Origin: Bradyrhizobium lablabi
GTDB taxonomy: Bacteria; Pseudomonadota; Alphaproteobacteria; Rhizobiales; Xanthobacteraceae
Assembly: GCF_001440475.1 (NCBI RefSeq)
Contig: NZ_LLYB01000134.1
Location: forward strand, 77,390-141,389
Reading direction: 5' to 3'
DNA: 64,000 nucleotides
Shown here piece by piece: positions 26,207-34,665 of this stretch. How positions within the stretch are numbered: position 1 is the first letter of the stretch; the number at the start of each line of letters is the position of its first letter. The translations under genes were made by a program, and so were the position numbers. The notes beneath the pieces were generated by a model. That model was given only the letters and a program-made list of their open reading frames with translations. It was not told the origin of the DNA and did not search any database.

Positions 26207-26357
26207 GTGGCCGAGAGATCCAAAGAGTTGCCAGAGCCGCAGCATACTCAGTATGAGCAGCGGCGCTGCCCAAAGTGCGCGGCCTTCGCCCGTGTCCCTC
26301 GTCGTTTCTGTCCATCTGTATGAGTGCGTTTGCGGTGAACTCATTTGGGACGATTAA
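26207..26357 (+). pseudogene. Frameshifted small zinc-ribbon protein
   Basis: GTG 26207 is preceded by a good ribosome site (AGGGGAG). The first frame reads a 38-residue peptide with a CPKC knuckle and stops at 26323. The second knuckle, in LYECVCGELIWDD, lies in another frame and ends at 26357. Together they form the CxxC...CxCG pattern of a small zinc-ribbon protein, with the linker shortened and the frame lost between about 26306 and 26316. Similar intact small proteins are familiar from Bradyrhizobium, but that is from memory. Confidence 0.55.
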
Positions 26358-26387
26358 GGCACATCGGTAATCGAGACGCCGGATGCA

Positions 26388-26600
26388 ATGCCCCAAGCCA
26401 AACATCAGCACGCTTCTGCAATTCTGCGAGAATATCAGAGAGCTGAGGCGGAACTAATCGGCAAGGCCGTTGTGCTCTCCGACGGCAAGGCGGGTACCGT
26501 AGAGGCAGTGTTCTTGGACGAGATGCACGGTTTGCGGCTCTCGATCGCGGGCCATCCCGGCAAGTGGCCGGTTTCCACGATCAAGCTGTTGCAGGCGTAA
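26388..26600 (+). CDS. Small hypothetical protein (70 aa)
   Basis: A 70-residue protein: a basic helical N-terminus (MPQAKHQHASAILREYQRA) followed by a small beta domain (LIGKAVVLSDGKAGTVEAVFLDEMHGL, ending GKWPVSTIKL). The LIGK...V...DGKAGTVE pattern resembles PRC-barrel or similar small beta-barrel proteins. Composition is protein-like, but no strong ribosome site is visible. It lies 30 nt after the frameshifted zinc-ribbon gene. Function unknown. Confidence 0.5.
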   Translation: MPQAKHQHASAILREYQRAEAELIGKAVVLSDGKAGTVEAVFLDEMHGLRLSIAGHPGKWPVSTIKLLQA

Positions 26601-26753
26601 CTGTCCAGATTAACGCCGTTTCCTTCACAGAATCTTCGTGGTGCGACGTCAGCATGTGCCCTGCCAAAAGCCGGAGCGTACGTCCGCATCGTCATGCGGG
26701 GAGCAGATGCAGTCGGCGCAAGGCGACGTGAATGAGATCAGGACCTTGCGCGA

Positions 26754-27203
26754 TCAATGTAGAAGCCGCGGTGGAGCCGGGTCCAATGAGTCGTCAGCGA
26801 AACTCCGAAATCGTCTCCGCCAAGGTCCGTCACGGTAGAGTCGTAGGCCTGGAGTGCCCGAAGTGCAGTGCCACGTCGCGACAAATACTTGAGATACATT
26901 CTCACCGTCAGTGTGCTGCGAAATTTGGTAGAGAGCGAGGCCCGGTTCTACTGTGCACGTAGCGACGAGAAATTCGTCGGTAGCGAAGCAGCGGGTGGCT
27001 TCATCGTCCACGTCAATGTTTTGGCCGTACTGCCGGAGAAGGTTGTCGGTGAGTCTAATAAGTTCCGTGACGGCTTCCCGGTCGAACGCCGTCCTGCCAG
27101 CAGAGCGCGGTCTAACCAGCCTTCTCGACCGCTCGATCACTGCGGACCTAGCGTAGCCCAACAGGGCCGCGACCCGACGCGCGACGTACTTTGTCCCCTG
27201 CAC
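26754..27203 (-). CDS. Hypothetical protein, possibly degenerate
   Basis: A 149-residue frame from GTG 27203. Residues 5-105 look like real protein: VARRVAALLGYARSAVIERSRRLVR, a helical region, then DNLLRQYGQNIDVDDEATRCF and CTVEPGLALYQISQHTDGENVSQVFVATW. The last 40 residues (after about 26885) are Arg- and Pro-rich, suggesting the original C-terminus has been lost. No ribosome site stands out. I recognise no family; it may be a remnant. Confidence 0.4.
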   Translation of the reverse strand: MQGTKYVARRVAALLGYARSAVIERSRRLVRPRSAGRTAFDREAVTELIRLTDNLLRQYGQNIDVDDEATRCFATDEFLVATCTVEPGLALYQISQHTDGENVSQVFVATWHCTSGTPGLRLYRDGPWRRRFRSFADDSLDPAPPRLLH

Positions 27204-27565
27204 TCAAGGCTCCCCGCGAGTGATGACAAGGCGCCCTACAACGTAGAACTGCTTCTTTGGTTCCATCAACCCGCGACGCCCCGCGCCGGCTTCTTGCCAT
27301 GGTTGTAGACGGAATATTGTCCTGAAAGCTCCAATGAGGGGCGCAGGACCTCAAAGAGCCTCAAGGGGCGCAGGGGGGATGGTCGGAAAAATCCCGGCGG
27401 CAGCAATTCCGGGCGCGGCGGCGGTCCTGCCCCCGTGCAAGCCCGAGCACCACCCTGCCGCCGCTGCGTCGGCGGCTTACGCGGCCGCTTCTTCGGCTTC
27501 GCTTTTGGCCGGCTTTCTTCGGCATCGCGCCGCTCGTTGATCTTGGTGAGGGTGAAGGGGCTGCT
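27204..27565. other. Intergenic or decayed sequence
   Basis: 362 nt without a supported gene. Both strands contain short open frames of Arg/Pro/Ala-rich composition. Part of it, around 27500, reads as a Lys/Arg-rich tail on the minus strand but has no start or partner. Confidence 0.4.
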
Positions 27566-28204
27566 TCAATATTTCAGCAGCTTCGCCCCCGCGAGCGCGC
27601 CGATCGCCGTCACCAGCGCGGTCGCGATCGTGTACCATGCCGCCACGAACAGCGGTGAATCATCCGTGCAGTGTGACGCGTAGAGCGTCGCGGCCAATCC
27701 CGCCGACAACAGTCCGGCGATGGCGCCGGCAACCGCCGGCCGCGACGGCGCTCCGTGACGCAATCCGACCAGCGCGCCAGCGAGGAGCGGCAGCGACATC
27801 AGCGGGATCGCGACCAGGCATGTCGACGAATTCTTGCCGACCATCCGCGTCATCATCGGCAATCGCTGCGGCATCATCATCTCGCCGCCGATCGCCGCGG
27901 CCAGGATCCCGACCGGGGCCAGCAGCAACAAGCCAAAGCCGCGCAGCGAGGCCTCGGGCCGCGACAAATGCAGGCTGACGGCGATCGCCGCGATCGCCAG
28001 CGCCAGCGTCACCGCGAATTTCAGGTTGAAGAACGGATTGTGCATCGCAACCATCACGTCGGGCCTGACGCCGAGCTCCGTGAAGAACATCAACAGCGAG
28101 ACCGGCGCGGCAGCCAATAGCGCCAGCATCAGCGCGAAGCCAACGGGGCGCGCCCGGTGCGCGTTGTCGGCAGCCAACGTTCGAATGAGCTGATCGGTAT
28201 CCAT
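27566..28204 (-). CDS. nrsF: NrsF-family (DUF1109) membrane anti-sigma factor
   Basis: A 212-residue inner-membrane protein with six hydrophobic segments (VGFALMLALLAAAPVSLLMFF, NLKFAVTLALAIAAIAVSLHL, GLLLLAPVGILAAAIGGEMMM and others). The pattern is DUF1109/NrsF, a negative regulator of SigF-type ECF factors. Its N-terminus is cytoplasmic (MDTDQLIRTLAADN). ATG 28204 gives the usual start; GTG 28210, overlapping the sigma stop by 4 nt, is possible. Paired with the upstream sigma gene as in other alphaproteobacteria. Confidence 0.85.
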   Translation of the reverse strand: MDTDQLIRTLAADNAHRARPVGFALMLALLAAAPVSLLMFFTELGVRPDVMVAMHNPFFNLKFAVTLALAIAAIAVSLHLSRPEASLRGFGLLLLAPVGILAAAIGGEMMMPQRLPMMTRMVGKNSSTCLVAIPLMSLPLLAGALVGLRHGAPSRPAVAGAIAGLLSAGLAATLYASHCTDDSPLFVAAWYTIATALVTAIGALAGAKLLKY

Positions 28205-28206
28205 TC

Positions 28207-28752
28207 TCACCGTTCCCGTAGCTTCGCCGTCAGGCTGGCGAGCCCGCGGTGCAGCGCCACCCGCACCGCGCCCTCGCTCATCGAAAATTTCGCCGCCGTA
28301 TCCTTGATCGAGGCGGCATCGACCGCGATCGCCTGCAGCACGTCGCGCTGCCGCGCCGGCAGCGTCTGAAGCTGGGCCGCGACCTCGCCTGGCGAGGCGG
28401 TCTCGGCCGGCGTTTCACCCGGCAGCGTCTCGGCGAAATCGTCGATGTCGACGAAGATGCGCCGGCCGCGGCGGCGCAGCGCATCGATCAGCTTGTTGCG
28501 GGCGATCGCAAACAGCCACGGGGCAAACGGGGCGCTGACGTCCCAGGTGTGCCGCTTCAGATGAACCGCCAACAGAATGTCCTGCACGATGTCCTCGGAC
28601 TGATCGACCGGCTGCCCTGCCCGCGCCAGACCACGGCGCGCCGCGGCCCGGAGCACCGGCGTGACGGCCTTGAGCAGGCGATGATACGCCGCACTGTCGC
28701 CTGCGATGGCCGACCGCATCAGGCCGGTCCATTCGTCATCCCGTTCGCGCAC
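28207..28752 (-). CDS. sigF: SigF-like ECF sigma factor
   Basis: A 181-residue ECF sigma factor. Region 2 is QSEDIVQDILLAVHLKRHTWDVSAPFAPWLFAIARNKLIDALRRRGRR; region 4 is LPARQRDVLQAIAVDAASIKDTAAKFSMSEGAVRVALHRGL. The GTG at 28752 (VRERDDEWTGL) is preferred because GGAG lies five bases upstream; TTG 28788 would add 12 residues without a ribosome site. Overlap with nrsF shows the pair is one transcription unit. Family members respond to oxidative or metal stress; the signal here is not evident. Confidence 0.9.
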   Translation of the reverse strand: MRERDDEWTGLMRSAIAGDSAAYHRLLKAVTPVLRAAARRGLARAGQPVDQSEDIVQDILLAVHLKRHTWDVSAPFAPWLFAIARNKLIDALRRRGRRIFVDIDDFAETLPGETPAETASPGEVAAQLQTLPARQRDVLQAIAVDAASIKDTAAKFSMSEGAVRVALHRGLASLTAKLRER

Positions 28753-28810
28753 CCGCGCTCCTACCGTGCAATTCGGTCGATCTTTCAATTTGTTACGTCA
28801 GGACACCGCA

Positions 28811-28826
28811 ATCACGAAGTCGTGAT
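28811..28826. promoter_or_regulatory. Operator-like dyad upstream of sigF
   Basis: Inverted repeat ATCACGA-AG-TCGTGAT with perfect 7-bp arms, 59-74 nt upstream of the chosen sigF start. Its symmetry suggests a dimeric regulator site. No regulator can be named. Confidence 0.35.
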
Positions 28827-29053
28827 CAGAGTCCGGTTCGGCGACTCGGCTGACTCCTGTCCGGGAATCGGAACGGCCGGCTGCACGACGGCAGGCTCAT
28901 AACATCGATTGCGCGGGCCCGCATCCGGTCGGCCGCAACAGGATTGCCCAGCTTTTGCCGGGTGTTGCCCGAAGATTCCCTTTTTCTGCCGCGCTGTGGA
29001 CATCCGCAGGGTCTCATTTCGCCGCTGGGCGGCGGCCAATGGGGAGATTCTAC

Positions 29054-29788
29054 ATGACGATCAAAGCCAGCGCGCGGTCGGCCATGATTATTGCGGCAGG
29101 CTTTTTGGTGGGTTTCGCAGCAGCACCGTTACCGGCGATGGCCGTGGGCGCAGATGCAGATACCGCCGCTGCCTCGAAATCGGAGAACGCGACGTCCGGC
29201 AAGTCCGTCAGGCAAGATTCCCGTTCCCTGAAGAAGCGCTACGCCCATCGCAATACGACGCACGCGGCTGCGAAATCCGACGACAGCAACTCGGCAGCGA
29301 AACCCGAGAGCAAGAAGGCGGAAGAAAAGCAGGTTGCCGACACAAGCGGCGGTACTCCGCCGGGAATCCCCGCATGGCTCGCCAATGCCAACGCCCAGAT
29401 GACCGCGGCTGATGCGCCGTCCGATACCGCCAAGGGGATGTCGGCGGCGATGTCCGAGAAAGCTAATACCGTCCTGCAGGCGGCGGCGGAAAAGCCTGCA
29501 GATGCCGAGGCGTCGGCCGATGCCACCGTGGTTGCCTCCGACCAGCTCAACGAAGTCGATCGTGCGCTGCACGCTAACCCGTCCGAGGCCGCCTCCACGC
29601 AGACCGTTGAGGCCGCCTCCACGCAGACGGTCGCGATGGCTTCGGTCAAACCGGCGTCGGATGGCGCCGCGCAGGCCGCTACCAACGACAGTTCCACCTT
29701 GGACAAGACCTCGCTGATCGGAAAGATCTTCATCGCCTTCGGCGCCCTGCTGACGATGGCGTCGGCCGCGCGCATGTTCATGGCTTAA
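29054..29788 (+). CDS. Exported Ala-rich protein of unknown function
   Basis: A 244-residue protein with a signal peptide (AMIIAAGFLVGFAAAPLPAMA) and a C-terminal hydrophobic segment (LIGKIFIAFGALLTMASAARMFM). The middle is low complexity: Ala, Ser, Lys, Asp. A 24-nt unit is duplicated in tandem at 29585-29632, giving two EAASTQTV repeats. The start has GGGGAG seven bases upstream, a strong site. It diverges from the sigF gene across a 265-nt gap and could be a member of its regulon, which is inference only. Confidence 0.75.
   Translation: MTIKASARSAMIIAAGFLVGFAAAPLPAMAVGADADTAAASKSENATSGKSVRQDSRSLKKRYAHRNTTHAAAKSDDSNSAAKPESKKAEEKQVADTSGGTPPGIPAWLANANAQMTAADAPSDTAKGMSAAMSEKANTVLQAAAEKPADAEASADATVVASDQLNEVDRALHANPSEAASTQTVEAASTQTVAMASVKPASDGAAQAATNDSSTLDKTSLIGKIFIAFGALLTMASAARMFMA
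29585..29632 (+). repeat. Tandem duplication of a 24-nt unit inside the exported protein gene
   Basis: Two adjacent 24-nt copies (29585-29608 and 29609-29632) beginning GAGGCCGCCTCCACGCAGAC. They differ only in the last few bases, encode two EAASTQTV octapeptides and keep the frame. The near identity suggests a recent slippage duplication. Confidence 0.85.
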
Positions 29789-29903
29789 GGGGGGTCCGCG
29801 GCACCGGACGCAGACGAGCGCGTCCGGCGTCGTGTTTGCACCCACTTGAAGCCCACCCCGGCAGCGGGCACATTGCCCGCAAATCAGCTACCCGGGGTGG
29901 ATC

Positions 29904-30683
29904 ATGGCGACGTTCGAATACATCATTGTTCAGAGCAAGGGCGCGGTCGGCATCATCACGCTGAACCGGCCGAAAATGCTCAACGCGCTATCGTTCGGCG
30001 TGTTTCGCGAAATCGCGGCGGCTGTCGATGACCTCGAGGCCGACGACAAGATCGGGTGCATCCTGCTCACCGGCAGCGAAAAGGCGTTCGCCGCCGGCGC
30101 CGACATCAAGGAGATGCAGCCGAAAGGCTTCATCGACATGTTCTCCAGTGATTTCACCGCCATCGGCGGCGATCGCGTCGCCACCTGCCGGAAGCCGACC
30201 CTTGCCGCCGTCAGCGGCTATGCGCTCGGCGGCGGCTGCGAACTCGCCATGATGTGCGACATCATCATCGCATCCGACACCGCCAAATTCGGCCAGCCCG
30301 AAATCACGCTCGGCACCATCCCAGGGATCGGCGGCACCCAGCGGCTGACGCACGCGATCGGCAAGTCCAAGGCGATGGATCTCTGCCTCACCGGCCGCAT
30401 GATGGATGCCGCGGAGGCCGAGCGCTCCGGCCTGGTCAGCCGCGTCGTGCCGGCGGACAAGTTGATGGAAGAGGCGCTGTCGGCCGCCGAGAAGATCGCC
30501 TCGATGTCGCGTCCCGCGGCCGCGATGGCCAAGGAGGCCATCAACCGCGCATTCGAAACGCCGCTGTCGGAGGGCATGAACGTCGAGCGCAACCTGTTCC
30601 ACTCGACCTTTGCGCTGGAAGACCGCTCCGAGGGCATGGCGGCGTTCATCGAGAAGCGCAAGCCGGTGAACAAGAACAGGTAG
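29904..30683 (+). CDS. Enoyl-CoA hydratase (crotonase family)
   Basis: Hydrates 2-trans-enoyl-CoA in fatty-acid beta-oxidation. The 259-residue protein has the crotonase oxyanion loop AGADIKEM, and the two catalytic Glu residues are visible: one in GGGCELAMMCD (near 115) and one in GQPEITLGTIPG (near 135). The C-terminal segment EDRSEGMAAFIEKRKP is diagnostic for the family. Start is ATG 29904 with GGGGTGG upstream. No partner beta-oxidation gene adjoins it. Confidence 0.93.
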   Translation: MATFEYIIVQSKGAVGIITLNRPKMLNALSFGVFREIAAAVDDLEADDKIGCILLTGSEKAFAAGADIKEMQPKGFIDMFSSDFTAIGGDRVATCRKPTLAAVSGYALGGGCELAMMCDIIIASDTAKFGQPEITLGTIPGIGGTQRLTHAIGKSKAMDLCLTGRMMDAAEAERSGLVSRVVPADKLMEEALSAAEKIASMSRPAAAMAKEAINRAFETPLSEGMNVERNLFHSTFALEDRSEGMAAFIEKRKPVNKNR

Positions 30684-30701
30684 GGCTGCGGTCGAATTTG
30701 C

Positions 30702-30893
30702 GTAGGGTGGGAAGGCGCCTAGTGCCGTGGCCACCTACCAGGTGTGAGACCTCATCCTGAGGAGCCGCGCAGCGGCGTCTCGAAGGATGAATGGCACTAG
30801 CGGGGCCGCATGGTTCGAGACGCGCTGCGCGCTCCTCACCATGAGGGTTAAGCAACTCCAATGGTGGGCACGCTTTGCCTTGCCCATCCTACA
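30702..30893. repeat. Composite repeat: GTAGGGTGGG element, CTCATCCTGAGGAG element, inverted GTGGGC element
   Basis: 30702-30740 is a GTAGGGTGGG copy. 30750-30846 is a CCTCATCCTGAGGAG copy, with its far side CTCACCATGAGG. 30858-30893 is an inverted copy of the first (GTGGGCACGCTTTGCC... then CCTACA). The two flanking copies face each other and could pair over about 190 nt. It separates a plus-strand gene from a minus-strand gene, so a role as convergent terminator is possible. Confidence 0.8.
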
Positions 30894-30936
30894 GCTACTT
30901 TGCATGGGGTTGTTTTCGATATTTTCGTTGTCGCCG

Positions 30937-32784
30937 CTATTTCGTCCGCGCCAACGCCGCATTGACCAGCGCGCGATAGCCGCGCTCGGCAAACGTCGTC
31001 GGGCGATCGAGGCCGAGCCGCTTCAGGCATTCGCGCTTGGCCGCATCCGGCGGCTGGGTCATTCCCTGCCATAGCAATCCCGGCAGGCGAAGCGGCGTCC
31101 GCTGAGCCTCGCGCAGCAACTGCAAGGCCGGGATCAGCCGTTGCTCGACCTCGGTAAAATCGCTGCCAAATGGAAATGACGGCAACAGCCCGGCCTCGCG
31201 CGCGGGCTTTAAGGCCTCCGCGACCCGTTCCGGAAAGTTCTCGCGATGAGCCCGTGGAATTTCATACGCCTTCGGCAGCTTGCCGGCATCCTTGGCAATC
31301 CCAGCCAGTTCGTCCTGGAAACGCGAATCCGTGACCGCCAGCATCGCCGCAATCGTCTCGGCATCCGATTTGCCCCTGACATCGGCTGCGCCATATTCGG
31401 TGACGAACACGTCGCGCAGATGCCGCGGGATGGTCTGGTGGCCGTAATTCCAGCGGATGTTGGAGAACGTCTTGCGACCAGCCTGCCGTGTCGAATCCAG
31501 TGCGAGAATCGATCGCGCGCCGTGCAGCGCGAACGCCTGCGCGACGAAATTGTACTGGCCGCCGACGCCGCTGACGACCTGACCGTCCTCGAGGCCGTCG
31601 GAGACCGCAGCTCCCATCAGCGTCGCCATCATCGCGGTGTTGATGAAGCGCGCGTCGATCCGCGCGCGGCGCTTGGCATCCTCGTCGCCATAGAGCTGGT
31701 TGGTGAAGGACACCGGCATCATCTGGATGCGCGCGAGTTGGTCGGGAGCCATCTCCCGCAACGCGCGATAGAGCGATTTCGGCCCGACGAAGAACGCGCC
31801 GTGCAGCACGACGCCCTCGACCTCGCGCTTGAGAATGCCCGCGTCGATCAGGCCGAGGAAGGCGTCGATCAGCATTTCGCTGACGCCATAAAGCCCCTTC
31901 GTGAACGGCCCACTCTCCACGGGCGCCGCGCCCGGCGTCAGCCGCTTCATGATGGCGTGGTACTGCGCGTTGTCGTGGTGGCGAACGATCAACCCCCGCG
32001 CCAGCGCATCGCCGACCTGTCCGATGCCGATCTGCAGCGTGCCGCCGTCAGGCACGAGGCCAGCGGCATGCAGCCCGATCGCATATTTGGTGTCGCTGAC
32101 CGGCTCGGCCGGTGGCGCGAACAGCGGGAAATCCGTCGCGGGGCTGTCGAGCACGGCGGAGAATTCGTCTGCCGGCAGATCGCCGGCGCCCGGCATGAAC
32201 GGCAGTTCGGAGTTGACCTGGCCGATCAGCTTGAATGACGCGCGCCCCTCGTTGCGGGCGCGCAGGATGTCGAGCGTCGTGTCGGTGTTGCAACTCAAAC
32301 TGTAGCGCGCCACGCCGTCGACCACACGTTTCGCCACCAGTTGGGTGACGACGTTCAGCCCGCGCGTCAGCAGATAGGACGAGGCATGGGTGTAGTTCGC
32401 GGAGATGTAGTGCTGCTGCGCGTACGGCACGTGCAGCCATTTGCCGGCCAGGAAGAAGAACTCGATCACCTGGACGTTGGGCGGCAGTTCGCCGGCATGC
32501 AGCGAATCGGCATAGGCGAGGTCCGGGTAACCGCCGAACAGGCGATCGATCACCGGGCCGATGAAGCGCCGTTCGAGCAGGCTTGAGGGCCGCGGCTTTT
32601 CCAGCGTCAGCGCCGAAAACAGGGTGAGCTTGATCGAGCGGTCAGCCACGGCGCGCGCATACAGCGCGTTGACGACATGGTTGGCCTTGCCGAGCCCGAG
32701 CGGCAAACCGACCACAAGGTCGGTTCCGACATCGCGGATGATATCCTCCGCGATCGCTTGGGGGTCGGAAAACAGCTTTGGCAT
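30937..32784 (-). CDS. Acetyl-CoA hydrolase/transferase family protein
   Basis: A 615-residue CoA-transferase of the acetyl-CoA hydrolase type, which moves CoA between short-chain acids. The start (MPKLFSDPQAIAEDIIRDVGTDLVVGLPLGLGKAN) is the N-terminal CoA-transferase fold; the C-terminal half has GGTLQIGIGQVGDALARGLI and SGVGGQYNFVAQAFAL, typical of the family. ATG 32784 is used; a longer frame has no family similarity. A ribosome site is not obvious. The specific acid substrate is not predictable. Confidence 0.88.
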   Translation of the reverse strand: MPKLFSDPQAIAEDIIRDVGTDLVVGLPLGLGKANHVVNALYARAVADRSIKLTLFSALTLEKPRPSSLLERRFIGPVIDRLFGGYPDLAYADSLHAGELPPNVQVIEFFFLAGKWLHVPYAQQHYISANYTHASSYLLTRGLNVVTQLVAKRVVDGVARYSLSCNTDTTLDILRARNEGRASFKLIGQVNSELPFMPGAGDLPADEFSAVLDSPATDFPLFAPPAEPVSDTKYAIGLHAAGLVPDGGTLQIGIGQVGDALARGLIVRHHDNAQYHAIMKRLTPGAAPVESGPFTKGLYGVSEMLIDAFLGLIDAGILKREVEGVVLHGAFFVGPKSLYRALREMAPDQLARIQMMPVSFTNQLYGDEDAKRRARIDARFINTAMMATLMGAAVSDGLEDGQVVSGVGGQYNFVAQAFALHGARSILALDSTRQAGRKTFSNIRWNYGHQTIPRHLRDVFVTEYGAADVRGKSDAETIAAMLAVTDSRFQDELAGIAKDAGKLPKAYEIPRAHRENFPERVAEALKPAREAGLLPSFPFGSDFTEVEQRLIPALQLLREAQRTPLRLPGLLWQGMTQPPDAAKRECLKRLGLDRPTTFAERGYRALVNAALARTK

Positions 32785-33120
32785 CGGTTGCGGACCCGGG
32801 CATAGCTTGGAAGCCAACCGCCCTGAGTCGGACGCCAGCGATCCGAGCATAGCGCATTTGCCACCGGACTGCGTCTGTGACGAACGGGCAACAGCCAAGC
32901 ATGTATTTCAGTGAATTAATGTACTGATGTCGCGCGGCAGTTTGCCTGTGGCCACGGCGCCCCCTAAACAGGTAGACGAGCCGGGGTTGTCGGCGGGGGC
33001 GGACAAGCACCGGGAATGACGGGGGTAACCGCGATTCCTGAAGATCGTGCTCAAACAGGAAGATTGAGCGCGATGACTCGAAACCGGGTCATCACGCTCT
33101 CGTGTTCACTACGGGATCAA
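32785..33120. other. Divergent intergenic region
   Basis: 336 nt between the CoA-transferase and the TolC-family gene. The frames of both genes extend into it without protein similarity. It must hold promoters for both, but none is convincing. Two upstream starts for the TolC-like gene (33016, 33073) fall here. Confidence 0.45.
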
Positions 33121-34536
33121 ATGACAGGGCGTGCCGTCAGCATTGGCCACGTGACAAGGCGGTTGCTTCGATCGGGCATTTGCCTTGTGGCGGCTTGCGT
33201 GGCGTTGGCGGCGCCGGCCGCGCATGGCGAAGGCCTCCCCGAGGCGCTGGCCAAGGCCTATCAGACCAATCCCGCGCTCAATGCCGAACGGGCCCGCCAG
33301 CGCGCCACGGACGAGAATGTGCCGCAGGCGCTTTCCGGTTATCGGCCGCAGATCGTCGCCACTCTCTCCGCCGGCTTTCAGGCGGTGCGCAACCTGCTGC
33401 CCGACAACACCATCCAGTCCGCGAATCTGAAGCCCTGGACCATCGGGGTGACCGTGTCCCAGACGCTGTTCAACGGTTTCAAGACCGCCAACAGCGTCCG
33501 CGTGGCGGAATTGCAGGTGCAGTCCGGCCGCGAGGCGCTGCGCAATGTCGGCCAGGGCGTGCTGCTCGATGCGGTCACGGTCTATACCAACGTGCTCGCC
33601 AACCAGTCGCTGGTCGAAGCCCAGCGCGCCAACGTAGCCTTCCTGCAGGAAACGCTCGGCATCACCCAGAAACGTCTCAATGCCGGCGACGTGACGCCGA
33701 CCGATACTGCGCAGGCCGAGGCACGCCTGAGCCGGGGGCGCGCCGATTTGAACGCCGCTGAGGTCAATCTGGCCGTCAGCCAGGCGACATATCTTCAGGT
33801 CATCGGCAACGCGCCCAACCTGCTCCGCCCGGCCGATACCGTGGACCGGCTGCTGCCGCGCAGCCGCGACGATGCCACCGGCCTTGCCTTCCGGGAGCAT
33901 CCGGCTGTGATGGCGGCAAGCTTCGATTTCGATGTCGCCTCCACCTCGATCCGCGTCGCCGAAAGCAGCCTGATGCCGACCATCACGCTGCAAGGCAGCG
34001 CCAGCCGCAGCAGGCAGTCCGACCCTACCCTCAGCAGCGCAGGGACCGACCAGGCTTCCATTACCGGCCAGCTCAACCAGCCGATCTATGATGGCGGCAT
34101 GGCGGCCTCGCAGACCCGACAGGCCAAGGAAGTCGCCGCTCAAAGCCGGCAGGTGCTGGATCAGGTCCGCAACCAGGCCCGCACCGCGGCGGTCGGCGCC
34201 TGGGTCGCCAACGAGGGGGCCAAGATTGCGGTCACGGCATCCGAAGCCGAAGTCCGCGCCGCCACCGTCGCGCTGCAGGGCGTGCAGCGGGAAGCCGCCG
34301 GTGGGCAGCGTACCACGGTCGACGTGCTGAACGCGCAGCAAGACCTGATCCTGGCCAAGGCGCGGCTAATCGGCGCGCAGCGCGACCGCGTCATCGCCTC
34401 CTATACGCTGCTCAGCGCCATCGGCCGGCTCGACGTCAAGAATCTCGGCCTCAACACGCCGGATTATCTGCCGGAAGTGCACTACCATCAGGTGCGCGAC
34501 GCCTGGCACGGGCTGCGGACACCGTCCGGACAGTAG
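33121..34536 (+). CDS. TolC-family outer-membrane channel protein
   Basis: A 471-residue type I secretion/efflux outer-membrane factor. The signal peptide is LLRSGICLVAACVALAAPAAHG; the mature protein begins GLPEALAKAYQTNPALNAERARQRATDENVPQALSGYRPQI, the TolC start. YDGGMAASQTRQAKE and GQRTTVDVLNAQQDLILAKARLI are the second-half helices. Starts at 33016 and 33073 add non-conserved residues before the signal peptide, so 33121 is preferred with modest confidence; GGGAT lies just upstream. It has no adjacent transporter; the CzcA/CzcB pair 9 kb away lacks its own outer-membrane component. Confidence 0.88.
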   Translation: MTGRAVSIGHVTRRLLRSGICLVAACVALAAPAAHGEGLPEALAKAYQTNPALNAERARQRATDENVPQALSGYRPQIVATLSAGFQAVRNLLPDNTIQSANLKPWTIGVTVSQTLFNGFKTANSVRVAELQVQSGREALRNVGQGVLLDAVTVYTNVLANQSLVEAQRANVAFLQETLGITQKRLNAGDVTPTDTAQAEARLSRGRADLNAAEVNLAVSQATYLQVIGNAPNLLRPADTVDRLLPRSRDDATGLAFREHPAVMAASFDFDVASTSIRVAESSLMPTITLQGSASRSRQSDPTLSSAGTDQASITGQLNQPIYDGGMAASQTRQAKEVAAQSRQVLDQVRNQARTAAVGAWVANEGAKIAVTASEAEVRAATVALQGVQREAAGGQRTTVDVLNAQQDLILAKARLIGAQRDRVIASYTLLSAIGRLDVKNLGLNTPDYLPEVHYHQVRDAWHGLRTPSGQ

Positions 34537-34665
34537 GTTGTATTTTCTCCCGGCGTTAACCGGACGCTGATTATGTCGTGTATTTTCAGTCGCCCGCAAC
34601 CCGCGTTGGCCTAAAACGTAGGGGTTCCCGCCCCCGTTTTATTTCGATGGATTTTGCGAGGCCTC

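Noticed and set aside
26064..26357. A 97-codon open frame starting at 26064
   Set aside because: Only its last 13-16 residues look like protein (LYECVCGELIWDD); the rest is unrelated, so it was interpreted as the second half of a frameshifted zinc-ribbon gene.
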